NCBI GenBank assembly: GCA_947245665.1
Contig: CAMXOP010000004.1
Coordinates: 1-34,931, forward strand
Origin: an uncultured Clostridiaceae bacterium
GTDB lineage: Bacteria > Bacillota > Clostridia > TANB77 > CAG-508
Direction of reading: 5' to 3'
Length of the DNA stretch: 34,931 nucleotides
Below the pieces are notes generated by a model. That model searched no databases and was not told where the DNA came from. It saw nothing but the letters and a program-made list of their open reading frames with translations. Positions 24,959-32,939 of this stretch are shown in pieces (position 1 is the first letter of the stretch; each line of letters begins with the position of its first letter). Made by a program: the position numbers and the translations under genes.

Positions 24959-26416
24959 CTATTTCTTTCTTCTTCTATGTTGCCATACTAATATTCCTGT
25001 AAATATTATAATTACTGGCACTCCAAATATTATTCCTTGTATTATATTGTCTTGTTCTACTGTTGCTGTATAATTAATTGTATTTGTGTCTTTTCTTATT
25101 ACTATATCTTCTTGTCTATCCACTAAATATGAAATTGAATCTATTGCTAAATCTTTATTATATGAATATCTAATTATTGGTTCTGTTGATGTTGATGATA
25201 ATGTATAGTCAGATATAAATAGGTTTTCACCATATATTATTAATTTTGAACTTTTTTCACTTTCTCCTGTTTCACTATTAGCCTCTGCTAATTTTTTTTG
25301 TAGTTCTGCTCCTATTACAAATGGCCCTTCTTCTTCTCCTGTCTGTTTATTATTACTTGTTATACTAAAGTTCGTTCTGAAAAATGAACCTTCACTTGCT
25401 TCTAATAAAGTATTTTTTGTTACATTTAAATTTTGTAGTTCTTCATCTGTTACAAAATTTATTTTTGTAGCGTTTACTAATAATACTGCTGGTATATTTT
25501 TTGTTATTGTACTATAATTTACATTTGGTATAATTATACTTGCTGCTCCAGACATCATTTTTGAGTTATCTGTTTCATTTATAACTCCTACTTCAAAAGG
25601 CTTTACTCCATACATATTAAGTATTTTATTTACATTTGGTAACTCTTGTGTATTAGTTACTGCCATATTAAACCATAATATATTTCCACCATTATTTATA
25701 TAGTTGGTTATTGCAGTTGTTGCTATGTCATCAAAGTCTTTTGATGGTGATGTTATTATTAATGTATCACAGTCTTCTGGTATATTTCCAGAAGTTAATA
25801 CATTTAATGTTTTGAATTCTGTTACTTCATTTGCTAAGTATGTTATAAAATAGTTCATATTTTTTGTAGTTTCAAATTCTGAATAACCTTCTAAGAAATA
25901 TACTGTTGGTATTTTTTCTGCAACTACATATAAAATAGAATTCGTTAATTTCTCTTCTGTAATATCTATTTGTTCATATGTTGATGGATCGTATGTATAA
26001 AAGTCATTTGAAGATAATATTTTGAATTTTTCTTTTCCTTCTACTATTATTCCTGCAGAATTACTATCTATTCCATATTTTGCTACTAAGTCTGGTCTAG
26101 TAGTTGAATCTGTTACTTCTACATTTATTTTATTATTTGCATTATGATATTGTTTTGCTAAGTCTATTATAGAATCTTCTTCTGAATATCCTATAAAATA
26201 TATATTTACATCACTTTTTACATTTTGTACTTGTTCTTTACTTGTACCTGTTAATGTATAAAGTTTTTCAGCTGTGAAATCTATTGGATTTAAGTTTAAG
26301 CTATTAATCCATATAGTTAATGCTATAAATAAACTTACTAATAATAGCATAAATATAATAGTTGTTGTTCTTTTTATTAATACGCTTTTCTTAATTTTTT
26401 CTATTATTTTTTCCAT
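24959..26416 (-). CDS. GldG-like ABC transporter auxiliary protein
   Basis: The 485-residue protein has an N-terminal membrane helix (TTTIIFMLLLVSLFIALTIW), a large outer domain with the GldG/ABC-auxiliary pattern (FTAEKLYTLTGTSKEQVQNV and the strand IPTVYFLEGYSE, then WFNMAVTN), and a C-terminal helix (IIQGIIFGVPVIIIFTGILV) with a basic tail. It should work with the permease and ATPase upstream as a gliding-type or export ABC system whose substrate is unknown. I set the start at ATG 26414-26416 because GGAGG lies 8 bases before it; a longer frame begins 24 bases upstream inside the permease gene but has no site. The operon order is ATPase, permease, GldG. Confidence 0.8.
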   Translation of the reverse strand: MEKIIEKIKKSVLIKRTTTIIFMLLLVSLFIALTIWINSLNLNPIDFTAEKLYTLTGTSKEQVQNVKSDVNIYFIGYSEEDSIIDLAKQYHNANNKINVEVTDSTTRPDLVAKYGIDSNSAGIIVEGKEKFKILSSNDFYTYDPSTYEQIDITEEKLTNSILYVVAEKIPTVYFLEGYSEFETTKNMNYFITYLANEVTEFKTLNVLTSGNIPEDCDTLIITSPSKDFDDIATTAITNYINNGGNILWFNMAVTNTQELPNVNKILNMYGVKPFEVGVINETDNSKMMSGAASIIIPNVNYSTITKNIPAVLLVNATKINFVTDEELQNLNVTKNTLLEASEGSFFRTNFSITSNNKQTGEEEGPFVIGAELQKKLAEANSETGESEKSSKLIIYGENLFISDYTLSSTSTEPIIRYSYNKDLAIDSISYLVDRQEDIVIRKDTNTINYTATVEQDNIIQGIIFGVPVIIIFTGILVWQHRRRKK

Positions 26417-26429
26417 TTGTAACGCCTCC

Positions 26430-27131
26430 TTATCTTGCACTTTTTCTTCTTTGCATTACTGTTATTGTTAGAATTAAACAAAGTACTGTAAATGCTAAAT
26501 ATGTTATTGTATATGCTATATCTATTTGCCCAGTTGTAAATTTATAAAACATATTTATTAATGAAAAGTCTGAACCTGAAGCTATAAATTCTGGTAGTAC
26601 CCATGTTATTACAAAAGTTACTATAGATATCATAGCAGCAATGATTTGATTTTCTGTTAAACTTGATGCAAATATACCAAATGCTGTATATGCCATACAT
26701 AATAGTGCAAATCCTAGTAATGTTACTAATGCTGCTGGAATATCTGGAGTTCCAAAGTAACATATTATACCCATATATATTAAAGTGAATAATACTGCTA
26801 TTATTACCATTACAAAAGCTGATATGAATTTTGCAAGTACTATTTTTGTTATACTAACTGGTGATGTTAATAGTAATTGCTCTGTTCCATTTTTTCTTTC
26901 TTCTGAAAAGGCTCTCATTGTTATCATTGGTATTAAAAATGCAAATACTAGTATTGTTGGTAAATATGTAAAAATATAAACAAATACATTTTGGAAATCT
27001 ATAATTCCATTTGAATACCCTAGCTCTAAATTAAATGATATACTAAATGCTAGTAAAAATATTCCAATAAATACATATCCTATTGGAGATAAAAAATATG
27101 TTTTAACTTCTTTTTTTATAATTGCCCACAT
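26430..27131 (-). CDS. ABC-2 type permease (GldF-like)
   Basis: The 233-residue protein has six membrane segments and the usual start MWAIIKKEVKTYFLSPIGYV. It also has the family's ITMRAFSEERKNGTEQLLLT segment, which contacts the ATPase. It forms the channel of an ABC-2 exporter with the ATPase encoded directly upstream. Its ATG overlaps the ATPase stop (TAATG), and GGAGGAAAAG within the ATPase end is the ribosome-binding site, so translation is coupled. Confidence 0.88.
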   Translation of the reverse strand: MWAIIKKEVKTYFLSPIGYVFIGIFLLAFSISFNLELGYSNGIIDFQNVFVYIFTYLPTILVFAFLIPMITMRAFSEERKNGTEQLLLTSPVSITKIVLAKFISAFVMVIIAVLFTLIYMGIICYFGTPDIPAALVTLLGFALLCMAYTAFGIFASSLTENQIIAAMISIVTFVITWVLPEFIASGSDFSLINMFYKFTTGQIDIAYTITYLAFTVLCLILTITVMQRRKSAR

Positions 27132-28234
27132 TATTCTTTTCCTCCTTCTTCTTGTTTTGTTTTTTCTTTTTCTTCTGCATTTTCATCTGATGAATTTGGG
27201 TCTTGCTCTTTTTTATTTCCTATTTTTTCTTGTTCATTATGTTTATTGTTTTTGTTTTTTTCTATTTTTTGCTTTTCTTTTTTATTTATATTTTTCTCTT
27301 GTCTGTCATCTATTAATTTCATAAATGCATCTTCTAAGCTTACTTCTGCCTTTTTTAATTCAAATATTGTAATATCTTCTTTTGGTAAAATATCGAATAG
27401 TGTTTTTCTTAGGTCTATATCTCCATTTGATACTATTTTATATTGTTTTGTTCCATCTTCATTGTCTTTTACATATTCCATTTCTTGCATATTTTTTATT
27501 TTATCTTTTATAGATAACATTTTTTCGTTTTTGTCTTCTACTGTGACATATATTACATTTTTATTTTGTGTCTTTGTTTCTAAGTTTTCTGGTGTATCTA
27601 TTGCTACAATTTTACCTTTATTTATTATTACTACTCTTTCACATATTTGACTTACTTCTGATAAGATGTGTGAACTAAGTATTATTGTGTGCTTTTTTCC
27701 TAATTCTTTTATAAGATTTCTTATTTCTAATATTTGTTTTGGGTCTAGCCCTACTGTTGGCTCATCTAATATTAAAACATCTGGATTTCCTACCAATGCT
27801 CCTGCCATACTTACTCTTTGCTTGTATCCTCTTGATAAATTTTTTATTAGTTTGTTTTCTACCTCTTCTAGTCCTGTCTGTTTTATAACATTTTCAATTT
27901 CTTCTTTTCTGGTTTTTTTATCAACTGATTTAAGTTCTGCCATATATTTTACAAATTCCTTAGTAGTAAGCTCTTGATATGAGGGTACTCCTTCTGGCAT
28001 ATATCCTATTTGTTTTTTAGCTTTTCCTGGCTTTTTAGAAATATCATATCCATTAACAATAATATTTCCCTCACTTGCTTCAATAAAACCTGTTATCATA
28101 TTCATTGTAGTACTTTTACCAGCACCATTTGGTCCTAAAAGCCCTACAATTTCTCCATCTTTAACATCAAAGCTAATGTTTTCTACTGCTGTAAAACTTC
28201 CATATTTTTTTGTTACATTCTTAACTTCTATCAA
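27131..28234 (-). CDS. ABC transporter ATP-binding protein (GldA-like)
   Basis: The 367-residue ATPase has Walker A GPNGAGKST near residue 35, the Q-loop in IGYMPEG, the signature LSRGYKQR, Walker B VLILDEPTVGLDP and the switch His in LSSHILSE. A DUF4162-like C-terminal domain follows. The last 60 residues are almost all Lys, Glu, Asn and Gln (KNINKKEKQKIEKNKNNKHN), unusual for the family. I start at TTG 28232-28234, behind GGAGG, giving MIEVKNVTKKYG; the frame upstream is open but has no site. First gene of the ABC operon. Confidence 0.88.
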   Translation of the reverse strand: MIEVKNVTKKYGSFTAVENISFDVKDGEIVGLLGPNGAGKSTTMNMITGFIEASEGNIIVNGYDISKKPGKAKKQIGYMPEGVPSYQELTTKEFVKYMAELKSVDKKTRKEEIENVIKQTGLEEVENKLIKNLSRGYKQRVSMAGALVGNPDVLILDEPTVGLDPKQILEIRNLIKELGKKHTIILSSHILSEVSQICERVVIINKGKIVAIDTPENLETKTQNKNVIYVTVEDKNEKMLSIKDKIKNMQEMEYVKDNEDGTKQYKIVSNGDIDLRKTLFDILPKEDITIFELKKAEVSLEDAFMKLIDDRQEKNINKKEKQKIEKNKNNKHNEQEKIGNKKEQDPNSSDENAEEKEKTKQEEGGKE

Positions 28235-28473
28235 AATAATTCCTCCTCGTTTATATTTTGAAATACATATTTCCGTAAAGTTAACATTCAATTTTCTTGC
28301 ACATCATATCACTTTACTTTTTTACTTGCAATAGAGTTCACATAGAATTTACAAAGAAGATGCCAGAAGTCAGGGGTCGAAAATTAGATATTGGAAGTTG
28401 CAGGATATATATTGTTTAATATTTAGCATAAAGTTTTTTTTATTATAATATATTTAACCAAAGGAGATTGTAT

Positions 28474-29082
28474 ATGAGCTTTTTATATCCTATATTTATT
28501 GCGTTTTTATTAGTATTTATATCTGAACTTGGCGATAAAACACAACTTTTAGTTTTATCTTTTTCATCTAAATTGAAAGCATCTACTATTCTTATAGGTG
28601 TAGCTCTTGGTTCATTTTTGAGTCATGGTATTGCTATTTTATTTGGAAGCTCTATTGGTCTTTTAGAAAATGAGTTTCTTCATAATATTTTACATTTTAT
28701 GACTTATTTTTCTTTTATTCTTTTTGGCATTTTATCTTTTTTACCTGAAAAAGATAAGGCTCAAAATGATAAAAAAGATAACTTCTTAATGAAGTTATCT
28801 AAAATTGGTATTGGATATATCTTTATTATTGCTGCTTCTATTGCTGTTGGTGAACTTGGGGATAAAACTTTTTTAGCTTCTATTGGTCTTGGCATAAGCT
28901 ACCCTCATTCAAAATTATTTTTAATTATTGGTGCAATTTTAGGTATGGTTATTTCAGATATGCTTGCTATTTTATTTGGAAAGTTCTTATCTTCTAAAAT
29001 ATCTGAAAATTTAATGCAAAAATTATCTGGAGTTTTATTTATTGTTTTTGGCGTTATTGGTTTTATTAAATTTATCATTTAG
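28474..29082 (+). CDS. GDT1/TMEM165 (UPF0016) family cation transporter
   Basis: The 202-residue protein has two homologous halves, each with the family signature: FISELGDKTQLLV near the N-terminus and AVGELGDKTFLAS in the second half. There are six membrane helices and a charged middle loop (PEKDKAQNDKKDNF). Members move manganese or calcium ions, and bacterial relatives export Mn2+. No manganese riboswitch is visible upstream. The ATG at 28474 has AAGGAG 8 bases before it; a TTG two codons earlier overlaps that spacing. It diverges from the ABC operon, with a gap of 239 bp. Confidence 0.9.
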   Translation: MSFLYPIFIAFLLVFISELGDKTQLLVLSFSSKLKASTILIGVALGSFLSHGIAILFGSSIGLLENEFLHNILHFMTYFSFILFGILSFLPEKDKAQNDKKDNFLMKLSKIGIGYIFIIAASIAVGELGDKTFLASIGLGISYPHSKLFLIIGAILGMVISDMLAILFGKFLSSKISENLMQKLSGVLFIVFGVIGFIKFII

Positions 29083-29183
29083 TTATACGAAATGTGAAAA
29101 ATTATATCTCTTATTATATACTCTTTTTATATATTACTTTTCACATATATTTATTTATAACATATATTATTGTAGGTGATTTT

Positions 29184-29372
29184 ATGAATTGTTTTAATGA
29201 CTTAAAACCTTGTGAACTTGTTACTCTTGCTAATATTATTTCTATTACAATTGCTCAAAACTTAAATTCTGATGAGCTTGCTATTCTTGCTGGCTTTTTT
29301 ACCATAATTGGAGATAGTTTGGCTGCTCTTTCAATTTCACCTAATAATGTTGATAATAAATCTTCTTGCTAA
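29184..29372 (+). CDS. Small conserved clostridial-type protein (62 residues)
   Basis: MNCFNDLKPCELVTLANIIS and the following helix ITIAQNLNSDELAILAGFFT match a pattern of small unnamed proteins I have met in Clostridia (possibly DUF6774); this is a recollection, not a search. A hydrophobic second half ends SLAALSI, with a Cys at the very end. TAGGTGA precedes the ATG at a good distance, so this start is better than the longer open frame beginning at 29094. It follows the GDT1 gene in the same direction. Function unknown. Confidence 0.6.
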   Translation: MNCFNDLKPCELVTLANIISITIAQNLNSDELAILAGFFTIIGDSLAALSISPNNVDNKSSC

Positions 29373-29783
29373 TTTTAATATTAGCTATTCTCTTTTTCCT
29401 CATTTGATTGTACAACTCTTAACCTATATCCTTATGGATATAATAGTCTTATAAAGCGTTTTTAATATTTTATCTGCTTAACTCTTTAACAGTACTATTC
29501 TTATCAACTTGATATAATTGTTCTAATTGTTTTTTAGTAATATTTATAACTTTATCACAACAAGGTTTAAAATTTTTTATTTCCATAAACTAGCCAATAT
29601 TTGTATATCAATAGAATTTTATATAAATTTTATCGATACATTATCTCTTTTTTTATTCTCCATAACAGCCTTTTTTGAGAATAGCTTTACTTATTTTTTA
29701 TAGTTTTTGTGTAAAAGTTATATTTTTTATCTTTAATTTGAATTGTATTAGTTAAAATTCTATAATGACTCCTATATAATAAA
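29373..29783. other. Gene-free stretch
   Basis: About 410 bases between the small plus-strand gene and the recR terminator. A 38-codon frame on the minus strand (29470-29586) has no ribosome-binding site and I do not count it. Otherwise the sequence is plain and AT-rich with no repeat or RNA signature that I can see. Confidence 0.6.
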
Positions 29784-29812
29784 AACATTCTACCTATTAA
29801 TGGTAAAATGTT
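29784..29812 (-). terminator. Terminator of the dnaX-ybaB-recR operon
   Basis: AACATTCTACC (29784-29794) pairs with GGTAAAATGTT (29802-29812) with one mismatch, and a T5 run follows on the minus strand. It lies 18 bases after the recR stop. Confidence 0.75.
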
Positions 29813-29829
29813 ATATATTTTTTATGATT

Positions 29830-30429
29830 TTATAATTCTCTTCTTCCCTCTAACGCCTTACTTAGGGTTACCTCGTCTGTGTATTCTAGGTCTCCTCCTA
29901 CTGGTATTCCATGAGCTATTCTGGTTGCTTTTATTCCTAGTGGTTTTATTAATTTTGAAATATACATTGCTGTTGCTTCTCCTTCTACACGTGGGTTTGT
30001 TGCTAGTATTACTTCTTTTACTTTTCCTTCCATTAGTCTTGAAAGTAATTCTTTTATTTTTATTTCGTCTGGTCCAATTCCATTCATTGGGGATATTGAA
30101 CCATGAAGTACATGATACATTCCTTTAAATTCATGTGTTCTTTCCATTGCTATTACATCTTTTACATCTTCTACTACACATATTACGCTTTCATCTCTTT
30201 TTGGATTTGAACAAATAATACATGGATCTGTATCTGATATGTTATAGCATTTTGAGCAATATTTTAAGTTCTTTTTTGCATTTATTATTGAAGATACAAA
30301 TTCATTTACTTCTTCTTCTGATCTATCTAACATATAAAATGCAAGCCTTGCTGCTGTTTTATTTCCTATACTTGGCAATTTTTCAAAAGCTTCTATCAGT
30401 TTTTCTATTGATGGTGAATAATATGACAT
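29830..30429 (-). CDS. recR: Recombination protein RecR
   Basis: The 199-residue protein has the N-terminal helix-hairpin-helix ([18 protein letters not shown]), the zinc finger [16 protein letters not shown], and the Toprim domain with [16 protein letters not shown] and [16 protein letters not shown]. The C-terminal part has [19 protein letters not shown]. This is a complete RecR, which with RecO loads RecA in gap repair. The ATG at 30427-30429 lies 5 bases from AGGTGA; an upstream GTG in the same frame is part of that site. It starts 9 bases after ybaB, and the ribosome-binding site overlaps the ybaB end. Confidence 0.96.
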   Translation of the reverse strand: MSYYSPSIEKLIEAFEKLPSIGNKTAARLAFYMLDRSEEEVNEFVSSIINAKKNLKYCSKCYNISDTDPCIICSNPKRDESVICVVEDVKDVIAMERTHEFKGMYHVLHGSISPMNGIGPDEIKIKELLSRLMEGKVKEVILATNPRVEGEATAMYISKLIKPLGIKATRIAHGIPVGGDLEYTDEVTLSKALEGRREL

Positions 30430-30438
30430 ATGAATCAC

Positions 30439-30783
30439 CTACATTATTCCTGGTATGTTATATTTTCCTAAACTTTGTGCTTGAGCTGAGTCTACTTTTC
30501 TTAATGCTTCATTTACACATGTTAATATTAGGTCTTCTAACATTTCTACATCTTCTGGATCAACTACATCTTTTTTTATTTTTATTTGTTTTATTTCTTT
30601 TGCTCCAGATACTTTTACTTCTATTGCTCCTCCTCCTGCTGTAGCCTCAAATTCTTTTGATACTAATTCTTCTTGTGATTTTTCCATATCTGCTTGCATT
30701 TTTTTTGCTTCTTTCATTAATTGGCCTAAGTTCATTCCACCAAATCCTCCCATTCCTCCTGGGAATCCACCTTTTCTTGACAT
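30439..30783 (-). CDS. ybaB: YbaB/EbfC family nucleoid-associated protein
   Basis: The 114-residue protein starts with a Gly/Met-rich patch (GGFPGGMGGFGGMNLGQLMK), followed by KEAKKMQADMEKSQEELVSK and the beta-sheet part FEATAGGGAIEVKVSGAKEI. It forms a DNA-binding dimer of the YbaB/EbfC family. As in most Bacillota it lies between dnaX and recR. AAGGAAG precedes the ATG. Confidence 0.95.
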   Translation of the reverse strand: MSRKGGFPGGMGGFGGMNLGQLMKEAKKMQADMEKSQEELVSKEFEATAGGGAIEVKVSGAKEIKQIKIKKDVVDPEDVEMLEDLILTCVNEALRKVDSAQAQSLGKYNIPGIM

Positions 30784-30812
30784 ATTTAATCTTCCTTTCT
30801 TATTTTATCTTT

Positions 30813-32500
30813 CTATTCAACTACATTAAATTGTATTCCATTATCTTCTGCAAAACTCTCTATCTGATTTTTTTCTTTTTTTTGTACAACTTGTGTATCT
30901 TCATATATGTATTTTATTTTCATTGGTTTACCACATTCCATAGAAATACGTCTTTCTAGTTCTGATATACTTTCACTTTTTTCTAATATTGTTTTTCCAA
31001 ATGATGTTATTCCTTTAGGAAATTGAATTCCTATTATTAAGTCATTAATTTTACTTGCTATAGTATTCATTAAATTTCTATATAGCATTATCTTTCCAGC
31101 ATCTTTTAGTTCTTTTACTATTTTTGGCCACTCTTCTAGCCTTTCTCCTACTTCTATCGTTTTTACTGGTTTTGGAGTTCCGGGCAGACACAAAAACTGC
31201 CTCTACATCTGTTTTAGATGTTTTCATTTTTTTGTTCATTTCTGCATTCATGTCTATTTTATGTGGTATGTTTTCCACATTTTGTGAAATATTGTGGATT
31301 GCTCCTACTTTTATATTAGATATTTTCATTTCTAATTCGGTTATTTTACTTTTTAATTTTTCTATCTCACTATTATCAGTTTTTCCGATTAGAATTTTCC
31401 AAAGTACTTCCTATTTCTTCTGTTTGACCACTACATAATTTTATTATTCCTACTTGAAATAGAATTAATCTTTGTGAAGAGTATTTCATATCATTTTCTA
31501 AATTTGATAATGTATATACTATTTGTAGTAATTTTTCTTTTGTTACTTCATTTGCTAATTTCTCGATATTTGCTATTTCATTTTCTGAATACAAGTTTAG
31601 TTTTTTACTTGATTTATATATTAATATGTCTTTAACATATTTTATAATTTCCCATAAAAAGTTTTGTATATCCTTTCCTTCAGACATTACATCATCTATT
31701 GTTTGTAATGCATCATTTACATTATTTTTCAAAATTGATGTTACTATTTTATTTATATATTCTAGTTTCGGAATTCCTACTAAATCTTTTACTTTATCTT
31801 CATCTATTTTTGTTTCGCCATCTTGCAAGCATCTTTCTAATATAGAAAGTGCATCTCTCATGCCTCCTTCTGCTAAAACTGCTACTACTTTTAATGCTTC
31901 TTTAGTTATTTCTACTTTTATTTCATCACATACTATTTTTAATCTTTTTATTATGTCTTCATCAGATATTTGTTTAAAATCAAATCTTTGACATCTTGAT
32001 AATATTGTAGCTGGTAGTTTTTGTGGTTCTGTTGTCGCCAATATGAATTTCACATGTTCTGGTGGTTCTTCTAGTGTTTTTAGTAATGCATTGAAAGCTC
32101 CTGTTGAAAGCATATGAACCTCATCTATTATATATACTCTATATTTTGCTTTTGTTGGCAAGAAATTTACTTCTTCTCTTATTTGCCTGATATCTTCTAC
32201 ACTATTGTTGGAAGCAGCATCCATTTCTACAATATCTGTAAGACTTCCATTTATAGCTTCCCTACAAATTTCGCATTCATTACATGGTTCTCCATCTTTT
32301 GGTGTTAAACAGTTTATTGCTCTTGCTAAAATTTTAGCAGCTGAGGTTTTTCCTGTTCCTCGTCCACCATTAAAAAGATAAGCATGTCCTATTCTTCCAG
32401 ATATTATTTGATTTCTTAAAGTTTTTGTGATATGTTCCTGTCCAACCATTTCTTCAAATATACTTGGTCTAAATTTTCTATATAGTGCTGTGTAATTCAA
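30813..32500 (-). CDS. dnaX: DNA polymerase III gamma/tau subunit, interrupted by two frameshifts
   Basis: The first 374 residues, read from TTG 32498-32500 (MNYTALYRKFRPSIFEEMVG), are a full AAA+ clamp-loader part: NGGRGTGKTS Walker A, the zinc-binding cysteines in CLTPKDGEPCNECEIC, DEVHML and the SRC motif. The frame ends at TGA 31376-31378. The coding sense continues in the next frame (SEIEKLKSKITELEMKISNI) and, after a second shift near 31182-31184, in the third frame (GTPKPVKTIEVGERLEEWPK) to a stop at 30813. Removing one A from the A5 run at 31380-31384 and one C from the C3 run at 31182-31184 would restore a tau protein of about 561 residues. As written, only a gamma-like product is made. 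I prefer the TTG to the upstream GTG because AGGGGTG then serves as the ribosome-binding site. Confidence 0.88.
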
Positions 32501-32535
32501 TATTTTCACCCCTATACTTTTAAAATTAGTTTCTC

Positions 32536-32629
32536 TATGGAAGATATTTCACATGCAAAGTTTCTACTTATTGCTGCTTCCTTCCGGACCTGACAAAGTT
32601 CATAGTCTTACACAAAAATATCCTCCATA
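32536..32629 (-). ncRNA. ffs: Small bacterial SRP RNA (4.5S-like)
   Basis: On the minus strand the highly conserved SRP apical loop GTCAGGTCCGGAAGGAAGCA (32573-32592) is present. The ends, TATGGAGGATATTT and AAATATCTTCCATA, pair to close a long rod. The product of about 94 nt binds Ffh in protein targeting. It lies 36 bases upstream of dnaX, the usual place in Bacillota. A shorter outer stem (ATTAGTTT with AAAACTAAT) may extend the fold. Confidence 0.95.
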
Positions 32630-32655
32630 CAAAAACTAATTCTTTCTACTTTTTT

Positions 32656-32684
32656 ATTATATATGTTTTTTATTATTTTATCAA
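32656..32684 (-). promoter_or_regulatory. ffs: Promoter of the SRP RNA / dnaX transcript
   Basis: On the minus strand TTGATA (32679-32684) and TATAAT (32656-32661) are exactly 17 bp apart. Transcription would start around 32649, some 20 bases before the mature SRP RNA. Confidence 0.75.
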
Positions 32685-32700
32685 GTATTTTTTCAAAAAA

Positions 32701-32718
32701 TTAATTGTATACAATTAA
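32701..32718. promoter_or_regulatory. 18-bp perfect palindrome, possible operator
   Basis: TTAATTGTATACAATTAA is its own complement, centred on GTATAC, 17 bases upstream of the -35 box of the SRP RNA promoter. Its TTGTATACAA core resembles binding sites of GntR-type repressors. No such regulator is encoded in the window. Confidence 0.5.
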
Positions 32719-32863
32719 ATATAATTACAATTCATAGTTTTTATACTTTACATTTATATATATAATTAAGTTAATTTATTGAACAATAAAAGGGATGTTA
32801 CCCTATGTAACTATAGTATAAATTTTAAATTGTTAATTTTCTCTATTTAATTTGAATGAACAA

Positions 32864-32886
32864 GGGATAGCATACAATGCTACCCC
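32864..32886. terminator. Hairpin downstream of the glycine-rich protein gene
   Basis: GGGATAGCAT (32864-32873) pairs with ATGCTACCCC (32877-32886) with one mismatch and a 3-nt loop. There is no clean T-run on either strand, so its role as terminator is uncertain. A second short hairpin (GGGATGTTACCC, 32792-32803) is nearby. The rest of 32719-32939 holds no gene. Confidence 0.4.
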
Positions 32887-32939
32887 TACAATATAAAAAT
32901 ATTTTTTATAAAGTTGATATATTGATTGATGTTTATAAA

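Noticed and set aside
26542-26763. Minus-strand open frame inside the permease gene
   Set aside because: It is in another frame of a clearly coding gene, with odd composition (many Ser, Cys, Tyr).
28292-28467. Manganese (yybP-ykoY) riboswitch before the GDT1 gene
   Set aside because: The conserved riboswitch loops are not visible in this stretch.
29470-29586. 38-codon minus-strand frame starting MEIKNFKPCC
   Set aside because: No ribosome-binding site, short, and no resemblance to a known small protein.
31376-31390. Classical programmed -1 frameshift in dnaX
   Set aside because: The downstream coding frame needs a +1 shift, and no X-XXY-YYZ heptamer lies in phase before the stop.
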